Assembly (NCBI GenBank): GCA_964372035.1
Contig: CAYJPK010000010.1
Span: forward strand, 1 to 42,397
DNA length: 42,397 nucleotides
Direction: 5' to 3'
Origin: CAYJPK01 sp964372035
Lineage (GTDB): Bacteria; Desulfobacterota; Desulfovibrionia; Desulfovibrionales; Desulfovibrionaceae
In this document: piece by piece, positions 7,897 to 16,268 of the stretch
Position numbering within the stretch: the stretch's first letter is position 1
How the letters are laid out: the number at the start of each line of letters is the position of its first letter
The notes under the pieces: model-generated
Databases searched by the model: none
What the model was told of the DNA's origin: nothing
Seen by the model: the letters and a program-made list of their open reading frames with translations, nothing else
Made by a program: the position numbers and the translations under genes

Positions 7897-9324
7897 ATGC
7901 TCAAAAAAATTAATTATCTTATTGTAACTACATTTATGTTTACTATATTAACAGCAGGATTCGCTCATAGTGCAGCTATGTTACCTAGCTTTGCTGATTT
8001 AGCAAAAAAAGCTGGTGCAGCAGTTGTTAATATTAGTACTGAAAAGAAAGTTGGTGGTGGCGGACAGTTCCCTAGTGGAGCTTTTAGAGGTTTGCCGCCT
8101 GAATTTGAAAAATTCTTTGAACAATTTAACCGTGGTCAAGGTAAGCCTCGTACTCAACGTTCACTTGGAACAGGTTTTTTAATTTCTGATGATGGCTATA
8201 TTGTTACAAACAATCACGTTGTAGCTGAAGCTGATAAGGTTTTTGTTAACTTACAAGGCACAAAGGGACGCGAAGAGTCTTTGACTGCTGAAATCATTGG
8301 TCGTGATGTTGAAACTGACCTTGCATTATTAAAAGTTAGCTCAAAAGAAAAGTTGCCATTTTTAAAATTTGGTGATTCTGATAAAATGGAAGTTGGTGAA
8401 TGGGTGCTTGCGATTGGTAACCCGTTTGGTCTTGGACATACTGTAACAGCAGGTATTTTGAGTGCAAAAGGACGTGATATTAAGTCTGGTCCATTTGATA
8501 ACTACTTACAAACTGACGCTTCAATTAACCCTGGCAATAGTGGTGGTCCACTTATCAACCAAAACGCTGAAGTTATCGGTATTAATACTGCAATTATAGC
8601 TAGTGGGCAGGGTATTGGCTTTGCAATTCCAAGTACTATGGCTTCTAACATAATCGAACAACTTAAAACTAACAAAAAAGTTTCTCGTGGTTGGATTGGT
8701 GTTAATATTCAAGACTTAGATGCAGAAACAGCTAAGGCTTTGAACATCAAAGATAGCAAAGGTGCTTTAATTGGTGGAGTACTTCCAAATGAGCCTGCTG
8801 ATAAAGCTGGAATGAAAGCTGGTGATGTAATTGTTGGTGTAAACAACAACAAAGTTACTGATACAGCAGAATTACTCAAAAACATTGCTAGCTTAGCTCC
8901 TGGTACAAAGGCGAAAGTTACTGTTATGCGTGGCGGTAAACAACTTGAGCTTACTGTAACCTTAGCAGAGCGTAAGGTTGATGGTGAAGATGCACCTGAA
9001 AAAGTAAAAAAACAATCATCAGTGCTTGGCATCTCTGTTCGACCATTAACAGAAGCTGAAGCAAAAAAACTTGAACTTAAAGAAAACTTTGGTTTGTTAG
9101 TTGTTGATGTTGACCCTAGTAAATTAGCTGCAGAAGCAGGAATCCAAGCTGGCGATGTACTTTTAACTGCGAACTTAACACCGCTCAAAAAATCTGAAGA
9201 TTTAGCGAAAATCCTGACAGATGAAGGTAAAAAACGTGGAGCGATTACATTCCAAATTAATAGAAATGGTCAAACATTCTTTAGAACAGTAGCTCTAGAA
9301 GACGAGGATAAAGAAGATAAATAA
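7897..9324 (+). CDS. degP: DegP/HtrA (Do-type) periplasmic serine protease
   Basis: Degrades or refolds damaged envelope proteins. A signal peptide covers residues 1-26 (cleavage near AHSAA). The trypsin-like domain holds the triad His107 (TNNHVV), Asp141 (ETDLALL) and Ser215 (NPGNSGGPL). Two PDZ domains follow (about 245-340 and 365-470), which bind exposed C-termini and assemble the oligomer. The length of 475 residues and two PDZ domains make this Do-type (DegP/MucD) rather than DegS. AGGAG lies before the ATG. It is followed by a terminator, so it is a single-gene unit. Confidence 0.95.
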   Translation: MLKKINYLIVTTFMFTILTAGFAHSAAMLPSFADLAKKAGAAVVNISTEKKVGGGGQFPSGAFRGLPPEFEKFFEQFNRGQGKPRTQRSLGTGFLISDDGYIVTNNHVVAEADKVFVNLQGTKGREESLTAEIIGRDVETDLALLKVSSKEKLPFLKFGDSDKMEVGEWVLAIGNPFGLGHTVTAGILSAKGRDIKSGPFDNYLQTDASINPGNSGGPLINQNAEVIGINTAIIASGQGIGFAIPSTMASNIIEQLKTNKKVSRGWIGVNIQDLDAETAKALNIKDSKGALIGGVLPNEPADKAGMKAGDVIVGVNNNKVTDTAELLKNIASLAPGTKAKVTVMRGGKQLELTVTLAERKVDGEDAPEKVKKQSSVLGISVRPLTEAEAKKLELKENFGLLVVDVDPSKLAAEAGIQAGDVLLTANLTPLKKSEDLAKILTDEGKKRGAITFQINRNGQTFFRTVALEDEDKEDK

Positions 9325-9352
9325 TCATTGTCTTTCATAAAGCTATAATCTT

Positions 9353-9391
9353 AAAATGCTTAGAATTTGCTTGCAAGTTCTAAGCATTTTT
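9353..9391 (+). terminator. terminator of degP
   Basis: A 13-bp stem, AAAATGCTTAGAA with TTCTAAGCATTTT, around a 12-base loop, ending in a T-run. Confidence 0.8.
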
Positions 9392-9437
9392 GGTATTAGT
9401 AATAAATCTCAATAAAATAACAAGATGAGGTTTTAAA

Positions 9438-10649
9438 ATGAAAGCTATTGAAATAAAAAAAGATGTATTTTGGATTGGTGCTGTAGATTTTAACAAGCGT
9501 AACTTTCATGGCTATAGCCGTTCACCACAAGGTACAACTTACAACTCATTCCTTATTAAAGATGAAAAAAATGTAATATTTGATACAGTTGATCATGAAT
9601 ATGAAGGCACTATGCTTTCACGTTTATCGAAAGTAATAGAAGCTGAAAAAGTTAATTACATCGTTATAAATCATGCAGAAAAAGACCATGTTGGGTCATT
9701 AGAAAAGCTTGTGCAAGTATGCAGGCCAGAAAAAATTTATGCTTCAGTTGTTGGTAAAAAATTCATTGAAGCACAATTTGATACAAAAGGTTGGCCACAA
9801 ATTGAAGCTGTTAAGTCAGGCGATGTTTTAAATATAGGCAAACGGAATATTCATTTTATTGATACTAAAATGTTGCATTGGCCTGACAGCATGGCATCTT
9901 TTATTCCAGAGGATAAACTCCTAATTACAAATGATTCTTTTGGTCAAAATATTGCTAGTTCTGAACGCTTTGCCTCTGCCTTTGATAAAGAAACTTTGCT
10001 TAAGTCCATGAAAGAATATTATTATAATATTATTTTACCATTCTCGCCGCTAGTTTTAAAAGTGCTTGATAAACTTGAAGAAATTGCGCTTGATATTGAT
10101 ATGATTGCGCCTGACCACGGATTAATTTGGGATGGTGCTGATAATGTACGTTTTGTTCTTGATGCTTATCGAGAATTGGCAACTCAGAAAACACAAGAAA
10201 AAGCACTTATTCTTTTTGAGACAATGTGGCATTCAACTGAAAGTATTGCAAATGCAATTGCAAGCGGACTTGAAATTGAAAATGTTCCTTTTAAGATAAT
10301 GAATATAGCAAGTTGTCATCATAGTGAAATTATGACAGAGCTTGCTGATTGTGGTGCTGTTATTGTTGGTTGCCCAACACATAATAATGGAATCATGCCA
10401 TATACTGCTGCAACGCTAACCTATATGAAAGGTCTTCGCCCGCAAAATCGAATTGGTGTTGCCTATGGTTCTTATGGTTGGTCTGGTGAAGCGCCAAAAG
10501 CTCTTCATATGCTTTTAACTGAAATGAATATGGAAATGCCGTTTGAGCCTATCAAAACAGTTTTTTGCCCTAAAGAAGAAGAAATTGCAAAAGCTAAAGA
10601 TTTAGGTAGAGAAATTGCAAAAGCCCTGAAAGAAAAATGTTCTAAATAA
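9438..10649 (+). CDS. roo: rubredoxin:oxygen oxidoreductase, A-type flavodiiron protein
   Basis: Reduces O2 to water (and in many members NO to N2O) with electrons from rubredoxin; cytoplasmic. The N-terminal metallo-beta-lactamase-like domain holds the di-iron ligands His79, Glu81, Asp83 and His84 (HAEKDH), His147, Asp166 and His227. The C-terminal flavodoxin domain starts near residue 254, with the FMN phosphate loop ETMWHSTES. At 403 residues it matches the well-studied Desulfovibrio gigas enzyme closely in length and ligand spacing. The ATG at 9438 has GATGAGG upstream. Its rubredoxin partner is encoded at 13582-13725, next to desulfoferrodoxin. Confidence 0.95.
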   Translation: MKAIEIKKDVFWIGAVDFNKRNFHGYSRSPQGTTYNSFLIKDEKNVIFDTVDHEYEGTMLSRLSKVIEAEKVNYIVINHAEKDHVGSLEKLVQVCRPEKIYASVVGKKFIEAQFDTKGWPQIEAVKSGDVLNIGKRNIHFIDTKMLHWPDSMASFIPEDKLLITNDSFGQNIASSERFASAFDKETLLKSMKEYYYNIILPFSPLVLKVLDKLEEIALDIDMIAPDHGLIWDGADNVRFVLDAYRELATQKTQEKALILFETMWHSTESIANAIASGLEIENVPFKIMNIASCHHSEIMTELADCGAVIVGCPTHNNGIMPYTAATLTYMKGLRPQNRIGVAYGSYGWSGEAPKALHMLLTEMNMEMPFEPIKTVFCPKEEEIAKAKDLGREIAKALKEKCSK

Positions 10650-10653
10650 AATT

Positions 10654-10693
10654 AAAGCATAGCTTTTTATTATATTAAATGGCTATGCTTTTA
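10654..10693 (+). terminator. terminator of roo
   Basis: AAAGCATAGC pairs with GCTATGCTTT and is followed by T residues, four bases after the roo stop. Confidence 0.65.
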
Positions 10694-10741
10694 CAATATA
10701 TTTTCTATTTTATCATTTAACTTGTTACTTAAGGGGTGTAT

Positions 10742-12040
10742 ATGGACGTTGTAATGCTTTCACGGATACAGTTTGCTGTTGCAGTATTCTTTCACTTTAT
10801 TTTCGTGCCTTTAACACTTGGTTTGTCTGTTCTTATTGCTGTGATGCAAACTAAGTATATGTTTACCAGAAATGAGACCTATAAGCGAATGGCAAAATTT
10901 TGGGGCAAGCTATTTTTAATCAACTTTGCCCTTGGTGTTGTTACTGGTATTACCTTAGAATTTCAGTTTGGTACAAACTGGTCAAGGTATTCTGCCTTTG
11001 TAGGTGATATTTTTGGTTCGCTTTTAGCTATTGAGGCGACAGTTGCTTTCTTTTTAGAATCTACCTTTATTGCTGTATGGGCTTTTGGTTGGGAAAGAGT
11101 TCACGAAAAAGTTCATTTAGCTGCTATTTGGGCAGTTGCAATCGCAGGTAATTTATCTGCTATTTTCATTATTTTAGCTAATGGATTTATGCAAAACCCT
11201 ATTGGCTATGTTATAAGAAATGGTAGGGCAGAACTTGACAATTTCTTAACTGTTTTAACCAATGAATATGCTTGGGGACAATTTTTTCATACAATAAGCT
11301 CTGCTTGGATGCTTGGTGGATTTTTTGTTCTTGGTGTTTCTGCATGGCACTTAGTGCGTAAAAATGAAGTTGATTTCTTCCAACGCTCAGTTAGAATTGC
11401 CGCACCATTTACTCTTGTTTTAACTTTAGTCGTTGCAATGACAGGTCACCATCAAGGCAATACTGTAGCAAAGCTACAACCAGCTAAATTAGCCGCAATG
11501 GAATCACATTGGGAAACTCAAACAAATGCACCATTCTACCTTTTAACAATGCCTAATTCAGATGAAACAGGTAATGTTATCCAAGCTTTACCTATTCCAG
11601 GTGCTTTAAGCTTCTTAGCTTTTAATCATTTTGACGCTGAAGTTCTTGGCTTAAATGATATTCCCAAAGAAGATAGACCACCTGTTTTACCTGTATTTTT
11701 ATCTTTTAGATTAATGGTTGGACTTGGAACTTTATTTATCTTGCTTGCTGCTGTGGCATGGCTAAAGCGAGAAAAAATTGGTGATACTCCGTGGCTAGCT
11801 AGAACTTTAACTTACATTATACCTCTGCCTTATATAGCAATTATGGCTGGTTGGGCAATTGCTGAAATTGGTAGACAACCTTGGATTGTATACGGCTTAA
11901 TGCGAACAAGTGATGCTGTATCACCTGTTCCGGCTTCGTCTGTCACAATTTCACTTATTGCATTTATCCTTGTATATAGTTTCCTTGGTGCTATTGATAT
12001 TTATTTACTAAAAAAATATGCCTGTAAAGGTCCAAAATAA
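10742..12040 (+). CDS. cydA: cytochrome bd quinol oxidase subunit I (short Q-loop)
   Basis: Membrane subunit that carries haems b558, b595 and d and oxidises quinol while reducing O2 with high affinity. Haem ligands are visible as His18 (FFHFIFVPLT), His183 (QFFHTI) and Met325 (SFRLMVG), and GRQPW is at 377-381. The 432-residue length means the long insertion of the E. coli quinol loop is absent. The ATG at 10742 is preferred over the in-frame GTG at 10736 because AAGGGG lies five bases before it. cydB follows after 11 bases. With Roo upstream, it forms an oxygen-removal block. Confidence 0.96.
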   Translation: MDVVMLSRIQFAVAVFFHFIFVPLTLGLSVLIAVMQTKYMFTRNETYKRMAKFWGKLFLINFALGVVTGITLEFQFGTNWSRYSAFVGDIFGSLLAIEATVAFFLESTFIAVWAFGWERVHEKVHLAAIWAVAIAGNLSAIFIILANGFMQNPIGYVIRNGRAELDNFLTVLTNEYAWGQFFHTISSAWMLGGFFVLGVSAWHLVRKNEVDFFQRSVRIAAPFTLVLTLVVAMTGHHQGNTVAKLQPAKLAAMESHWETQTNAPFYLLTMPNSDETGNVIQALPIPGALSFLAFNHFDAEVLGLNDIPKEDRPPVLPVFLSFRLMVGLGTLFILLAAVAWLKREKIGDTPWLARTLTYIIPLPYIAIMAGWAIAEIGRQPWIVYGLMRTSDAVSPVPASSVTISLIAFILVYSFLGAIDIYLLKKYACKGPK

Positions 12041-12051
12041 GGAGCGTAAGT

Positions 12052-13092
12052 ATGTTAGAAACATCTTTATTAGAAACAACTTGGTTTGTGATCTGGTGCT
12101 TATTGTGGGCTATTTACTTTACACTTGATGGCTTTGACCTTGGAATGGGTACAATGATGCCATTTTTAGCCAAAACAGAAACAGAAAAGCGTGTTATGTA
12201 CAATGCAGCTGGTCCATTTTGGGACGGTAATGAGGTTTGGCTTATTACTGCTGGCGGTGTAACCTTTGCGGCATTTCCAACTGTCTATGCTGTTATGTTT
12301 AGTGCTTTATATGCACCGCTTTTAATTTTGCTTTTTGCCCTGATTTTTAGGGCTGTTTCCTATGAGTTTAGAGCAAAAAAGGATTGTCCAAAATGGCGCA
12401 AGATGTGGGATATTTTTAACTTTATAGGTAACTTTGTCCCAGCTTTACTCTTAGGTGTTGCATTTGCAAATCTTTTTAAAGGTATTCCTATTGATGGGCA
12501 GGGTGTTTACCATGGTAATATTCTATTGTTACTCAACCCTTACGGTTTAGTTGGAGGCCTATTTTTTGTATGTATGTTTGCTGTACATGGTTGTGTTTGG
12601 CTTGGAATTAAGTCTGATGGTGATTTAAATATTAGAACAATCAAAACAGCCTATGGCTTGTGGTTTATAGAATGTGTACTTCTGGCTTTATTCTTAGTTT
12701 TGACATATTTCTATACTAATATTTTTGATAACTACCTTGCAAATCATATTATGCTTATAATTCCTGCACTCGTAGTTATTGGGCTTTTAGCTATTCCGCA
12801 CTTTTTATATCGTGGAAAGATTTTCTTTGCATGGCTAGCTAGCGGTGTTTTTATTATTAGTACAACATTTTTTGGTGTGTTAGGCATGTTTCCAAATATG
12901 CTAATTTCTAATATTGATCAAGCCTTTAATATTACAGCATATAATGGCTCTTCGAGTGAACTAACTCTTTACATTATGTTAATTGTTGCTTGCACTTGTG
13001 TTCCAGTTGTTATAACATACCAAGCGTGGGTGTATTATACATTTTCGTACAAAATTACTGCAGAGGAATTGAAATCTGATCATGCTTATTAA
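12052..13092 (+). CDS. cydB: cytochrome bd quinol oxidase subunit II
   Basis: Second membrane subunit of cytochrome bd, structurally related to CydA but without haem. The N-terminal motif FTLDGFDLGMG and the GPFWDGNEVWLI stretch (about residues 54-65) are characteristic. At 346 residues and with about eight to nine membrane helices it is normal. GGAG lies upstream of the ATG at 12052 and it is in one operon with cydA. No cydX-type small subunit or cydCD exporter is seen downstream. Confidence 0.95.
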   Translation: MLETSLLETTWFVIWCLLWAIYFTLDGFDLGMGTMMPFLAKTETEKRVMYNAAGPFWDGNEVWLITAGGVTFAAFPTVYAVMFSALYAPLLILLFALIFRAVSYEFRAKKDCPKWRKMWDIFNFIGNFVPALLLGVAFANLFKGIPIDGQGVYHGNILLLLNPYGLVGGLFFVCMFAVHGCVWLGIKSDGDLNIRTIKTAYGLWFIECVLLALFLVLTYFYTNIFDNYLANHIMLIIPALVVIGLLAIPHFLYRGKIFFAWLASGVFIISTTFFGVLGMFPNMLISNIDQAFNITAYNGSSSELTLYIMLIVACTCVPVVITYQAWVYYTFSYKITAEELKSDHAY

Positions 13093-13108
13093 AAGATGAA
13101 AAAAAAGC

Positions 13109-13138
13109 TTGACAGACCATAATTTTATCATGTATATA
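13109..13138 (+). promoter_or_regulatory. promoter of rpsT
   Basis: Perfect TTGACA (13109-13114), an 18-base spacer and TATATA (13133-13138), just after the cydB stop. Confidence 0.65.
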
Positions 13139-13169
13139 TTTAACCTTATTTTTACTTTGGAGGCTCATC

Positions 13170-13445
13170 GTGGCAAATCATAAATCTGCGATTAAAAGAC
13201 ACAGACAAAGCGTAAAACGCAATGCGAGAAATCGTACAGTTCGTACTCGTATTAAAAATATTGTAAAAGACGTTCGCTCAGCTATTAAATCAAACGATCC
13301 AGCTGTTGCAAATGAAGCATTAGTTAAAGCTATGTCAGGTATTGATAAAGCCGCGACTAAAGGTGTAATGCACTGGAAAAAAGCAGCTCGCAAAATTTCC
13401 CGCTTACACAAAGCTGTTAATGCTTTAAAAGCTGAACAAAACTAA
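13170..13445 (+). CDS. rpsT: 30S ribosomal protein S20
   Basis: Binds 16S rRNA early in 30S assembly. The sequence has the hallmark ANHKSAIKRHRQ start, basic helices with RNRTVRTRIK, and the C-terminal KAARKISRLHKAVNAL. Length 91 is normal. The start codon is GTG at 13170, with GGAGG upstream. It is monocistronic, with its own promoter and a strong terminator. Confidence 0.97.
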   Translation: MANHKSAIKRHRQSVKRNARNRTVRTRIKNIVKDVRSAIKSNDPAVANEALVKAMSGIDKAATKGVMHWKKAARKISRLHKAVNALKAEQN

Positions 13446-13530
13446 TTTTAGCGTTTACGCCACCAGCTTTTTGTTGAATTACTTAAAGCTTACTATGGCT
13501 CTATTTTCTTTCTTTATATGAATTTAAATA

Positions 13531-13566
13531 GAAAAAGGCGGGGTTAACACCCCGCCAATTTTTTTG
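13531..13566. terminator. bidirectional terminator between rpsT and rubredoxin
   Basis: GGCGGGGT pairs perfectly with ACCCCGCC around TTAA-like loop bases (13537-13556). It has a T-run after it on both strands, so it serves the convergent rpsT and rubredoxin genes. Confidence 0.9.
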
Positions 13567-13581
13567 TATCTTATTTTCAGA

Positions 13582-13725
13582 TTAAACTTCTGAAAAATCA
13601 TCTTTTCCAGCGCCACAAACTGGGCATACATAATCAGCAGGTAAAGCACTAAAAGCTACACCATCATTTTCCGCTGGATCATATACATATCCACAAACAT
13701 CACATACAAATTTTTGATCAGCCAT
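13582..13725 (-). CDS. rub: rubredoxin (short form)
   Basis: A 47-residue Fe(Cys)4 electron carrier, too short for many gene callers. The iron ligands are Cys8 and Cys11 (CDVCGY) and Cys34 and Cys37 (CPVCG). Compared with the common 52-54 residue rubredoxin, the loop between DPAE and the LPADY segment is shortened by about seven residues. I recall the same deletion in the 45-residue rubredoxin of Desulfovibrio desulfuricans ATCC 27774. AAGGAG lies before the ATG at 13725. It follows desulfoferrodoxin by about 20 bases in one transcript. Likely partners are Roo (9438-10649) and desulfoferrodoxin. Confidence 0.95.
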   Translation of the reverse strand: MADQKFVCDVCGYVYDPAENDGVAFSALPADYVCPVCGAGKDDFSEV

Positions 13726-13747
13726 AACTCAATACTCCTTAAGATAT

Positions 13748-14164
13748 TTAGATTTTGCAAGCTTCTGGATCATTAGATTCAATTTTCCAAACGCCATGTA
13801 AGTTACAATATTCACGAACAGTAGCTACACGTTCAAATGGTATTCTGAATTTAGCTTCAGGTGGGTTGCCATGACCTAAATACACAACTTCTTTACGTCC
13901 GCAAAGAGCTGTAACTTCAATCCATTCAATAGAATGTTCTTCTGTCATTGGGTGAGCAACTGAACCAACTGAAACCTTACAGCCAAATTCATCTTTTTCT
14001 AAAACTGGAACGTGCTTTTCTTTAGCTCCATCACTTGTACCTTCAACTAATTTTTTCATTGCTTCACCGCAACATACTAGTGATGGGCTTCCTGCATGTA
14101 ACACTTCGATAACTTGTCCACAAGGACCACATTTGTAAATTTCAAAATTCTTTGTTGTATTCAT
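13748..14164 (-). CDS. dfx: desulfoferrodoxin (2Fe superoxide reductase)
   Basis: Reduces superoxide to peroxide without producing O2. The N-terminal desulforedoxin domain binds iron centre I through Cys12, Cys15, Cys31 and Cys32. The C-terminal neelaredoxin-type domain binds centre II through His51, His71, His77, Cys120 and His123, with Glu49 and Lys50 (EKHVP) at the active site. All nine ligands are present, so this is the complete class I enzyme. GGAG lies before the ATG at 14164. The rubredoxin gene follows, the arrangement called rbo-rub in desulfovibrios. Confidence 0.97.
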   Translation of the reverse strand: MNTTKNFEIYKCGPCGQVIEVLHAGSPSLVCCGEAMKKLVEGTSDGAKEKHVPVLEKDEFGCKVSVGSVAHPMTEEHSIEWIEVTALCGRKEVVYLGHGNPPEAKFRIPFERVATVREYCNLHGVWKIESNDPEACKI

Positions 14165-14195
14165 AATAATTTTCTCCTAAGTAGTTGTTAAACTC

Positions 14196-14224
14196 ATTAT
14201 TGATAATAATTACTATTTTGTCCA
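14196..14224 (-). promoter_or_regulatory. promoter of dfx-rub with PerR/Fur-like inverted repeat
   Basis: Minus-strand TGGACA (14219-14224), a 17-base spacer and AATAAT (14196-14201), each hexamer five of six. The -10 region lies inside the 7-1-7 inverted repeat at 14196-14210 (ATTATTA-T-CAATAAT on the minus strand, six of seven pairs). This has the layout of a Fur-family box. A bound repressor would block the polymerase; which regulator binds is not known. Confidence 0.55.
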
Positions 14225-14335
14225 GTAAAAATTTACCATAAAGACAAATTATTTAAAATAATGCATAAGTGCAATTATTATTTTACTTGATTTTAGGATA
14301 AAATATAATTTATTTTTTTTCAAGTATATATAAAT

Positions 14336-14366
14336 AAAAAAAAACAGCCTTTCGGCTGTTTTTTTT
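14336..14366. terminator. bidirectional terminator after apbE
   Basis: AACAGCC and GGCTGTT form a 7-bp stem with a four-base loop (GAAA on the minus strand), flanked by A- and T-runs. It ends the rnf-apbE transcript. The remaining gap up to dfx holds only AT-rich DNA and the dfx promoter. Confidence 0.85.
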
Positions 14367-15333
14367 AGATAGTATCCCAGTTCATGGATTTTGTAATAAT
14401 TCCTGAACTATCAACTATTAAGCATGCATGGTCATTAAATCGTTCTACAAGGTTCAATGCTTTATCTTTCGACATTACTGAAAGAGTAGTAGCCAAAGCG
14501 TCTGCTTGCATTGCTGTAGGTGCTTTAACACTAACACTAAATTTATTGTCAGGGCTTTTACCATTTCTTGGATTGATTAAGTGGTTTTGATTAGAACTAA
14601 AATTACGTTCATACCCACCAGAAGTAGCTATAGCACCATTTCTTAAGCTAACGATTTCAGGGTAGTTAGCCTGTTTTTTAGGATCCTCAATCGCAACCTT
14701 AAATGAACGTTCACGCATATTAGCTAAACGACAACGAATATCACCACCAGCATTAATCATATATGAACCAATGCCAAGTTCTTCAATTTTCTTTGCTGCC
14801 ATATCCACAATAAAGCCTTTAGCTATACCATCTAAGGTAATAGCCATTTCTTTATTTGCAAATTTAATTTTATTGCCACTCACTAATACTTTGTCTTGAC
14901 CTACTAAATTTAAAGCTTCATAAGCTTCTTTATGGCTAGCTCCTTTTTCAAGTAAGTTAAGCACAGGTAAAACAGTCATATCAAAGGCATTAGAACTTAG
15001 ATTGCCATAAGACTTTGCTTGTTCAAGAACTTGTAAAAATTCTTGAGGGCAATCACTCACCATGCCATCATTATTAAGACTAGAGATAACACTTGAATTA
15101 TGGCGGTCAAACATTGTAATCAAACGTTTCATTTCAGAAAAAGCAAGATCTATAGCCTCGCTAGCCTGTAATGAAGAACCATCAGCAATATTAATGTCAA
15201 CAATTGTGCCCATTAAAAGGCGAGTTTCTTTAAAGCTATTTTTAGCAAAGCTAAGAGTAGGTACACTGACAACTGCAGCAGTTCCAAGCAAACCTTGCAT
15301 AAATTTTCTTCTTGAAATATCTAAATGAAGCAT
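14365..15333 (-). CDS. apbE: FAD:protein FMN transferase (flavin insertion into Rnf)
   Basis: Attaches FMN by a phosphoester bond to Thr of exported flavoproteins such as RnfG. A twin-arginine-like signal (SRRKFMQGLLG) leads the protein to the periplasmic side. Family motifs seen are RLLMGTIVDI (near residue 40), TLDGIAKGFIVD (near 168) and NAGGDIR (near 195). The ATG at 15333 is chosen because GGAGG is four bases away; the adjacent ATG at 15336 is only one base from it. It is the last gene of the Rnf operon, beginning 12 bases after rnfB, and is called rnfF by some authors. Confidence 0.93.
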   Translation of the reverse strand: MLHLDISRRKFMQGLLGTAAVVSVPTLSFAKNSFKETRLLMGTIVDINIADGSSLQASEAIDLAFSEMKRLITMFDRHNSSVISSLNNDGMVSDCPQEFLQVLEQAKSYGNLSSNAFDMTVLPVLNLLEKGASHKEAYEALNLVGQDKVLVSGNKIKFANKEMAITLDGIAKGFIVDMAAKKIEELGIGSYMINAGGDIRCRLANMRERSFKVAIEDPKKQANYPEIVSLRNGAIATSGGYERNFSSNQNHLINPRNGKSPDNKFSVSVKAPTAMQADALATTLSVMSKDKALNLVERFNDHACLIVDSSGIITKSMNWDTI

Positions 15334-15345
15334 CATGCCTCCAAA

Positions 15346-16224
15346 TTAAGCAGCGTTTTGCTTAGCTTTTTTTGCAGCCGCAGCAGCAGCTTTTTGCTCT
15401 GCTTTACGTTTTGCAGTTTCCGGACAAATTGCCCTAATAATATTGCGTGGACATGAATCCATACAAATCTCATCACACTCAGGACCATAAGCTAAACAAG
15501 CATCTTGATCTAAATGAATACGCCCATCAACAGAACTTATAGCTTTAGCAGGACACTTTCTAACACAAGCATTACAGTTCATACAACCAACAGAGCAAGT
15601 TTCAGTTGCAGCTTTAGCCTTGTTCTTAGTTGAACAAGCTACAGCAACACGTGCTTTTTGTGGTATAATTTCTAATACTTGACGAGGACACGCAGTGATA
15701 CATTTACCACATGCAACGCAGAGATCTATAAGTACAACTGCTAATCCATCACGCATAACTATTGCATCAAAAGGACATGCCTTTTTACAATCACCAAGAC
15801 CAAGACATGAATAAACACATGCGTCTTCGCCTTGATCCAAATTATTTGCAGCTACGCAAGATGATATACCTTGGTATTCAAAACGATATTTTGGAGTACC
15901 GTCCATCTTTACGCAATGTCTATAAGAAGTTTTAGGATCTGAAGCAACAACAGCTTTGCCAGATAATTCCCCAACAGCAGCTGTAACTTGGTCACTACCA
16001 GCAACACACAAGTTAGCAGCAACACTTGGGTCATTAATTACAGCAATAGCAAAGCCTTCGCAACCAGCATAACCACAACCACCGCAATTTGCGCCTGGTA
16101 AAACGTCCATAATAGCTTCTACACGAGGATCTTCTTCTACATAAAACACTTTCGAAGCAATACCAAGTATAGCAGAAGCAGCAATTCCAATGCCAAAAAG
16201 TGTAATGACTGATGAAATAACCAT
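15346..16224 (-). CDS. rnfB: Rnf complex subunit B (polyferredoxin)
   Basis: Iron-sulfur subunit thought to accept electrons from ferredoxin. One N-terminal membrane helix (residues 4-26) precedes the Fe-S domain with Cys47, Cys50, Cys55 and Cys73 (NCGGCGYAGC). Several ferredoxin-type CxxCxxCxxxC clusters follow (CLGLGDCKKACP, CVACGKCITACP, CMNCNACVRKCP). A last Cys-rich stretch lies around residue 250. The Ala/Lys-rich tail after residue 270 looks like a disordered extension. It lies between rnfA and apbE in the common order C-D-G-E-A-B. AAGGA lies before the ATG at 16224. Confidence 0.96.
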   Translation of the reverse strand: MVISSVITLFGIGIAASAILGIASKVFYVEEDPRVEAIMDVLPGANCGGCGYAGCEGFAIAVINDPSVAANLCVAGSDQVTAAVGELSGKAVVASDPKTSYRHCVKMDGTPKYRFEYQGISSCVAANNLDQGEDACVYSCLGLGDCKKACPFDAIVMRDGLAVVLIDLCVACGKCITACPRQVLEIIPQKARVAVACSTKNKAKAATETCSVGCMNCNACVRKCPAKAISSVDGRIHLDQDACLAYGPECDEICMDSCPRNIIRAICPETAKRKAEQKAAAAAAKKAKQNAA

Positions 16225-16268
16225 TAGTCTAATCCTTATAAATTATGTTTCTAATCTCAAATATATAA

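Noticed and set aside
8709..9188. 159-residue minus-strand frame inside degP
   Set aside because: It is antisense to the PDZ domains, Ser-rich without family features, and has no ribosome binding site.
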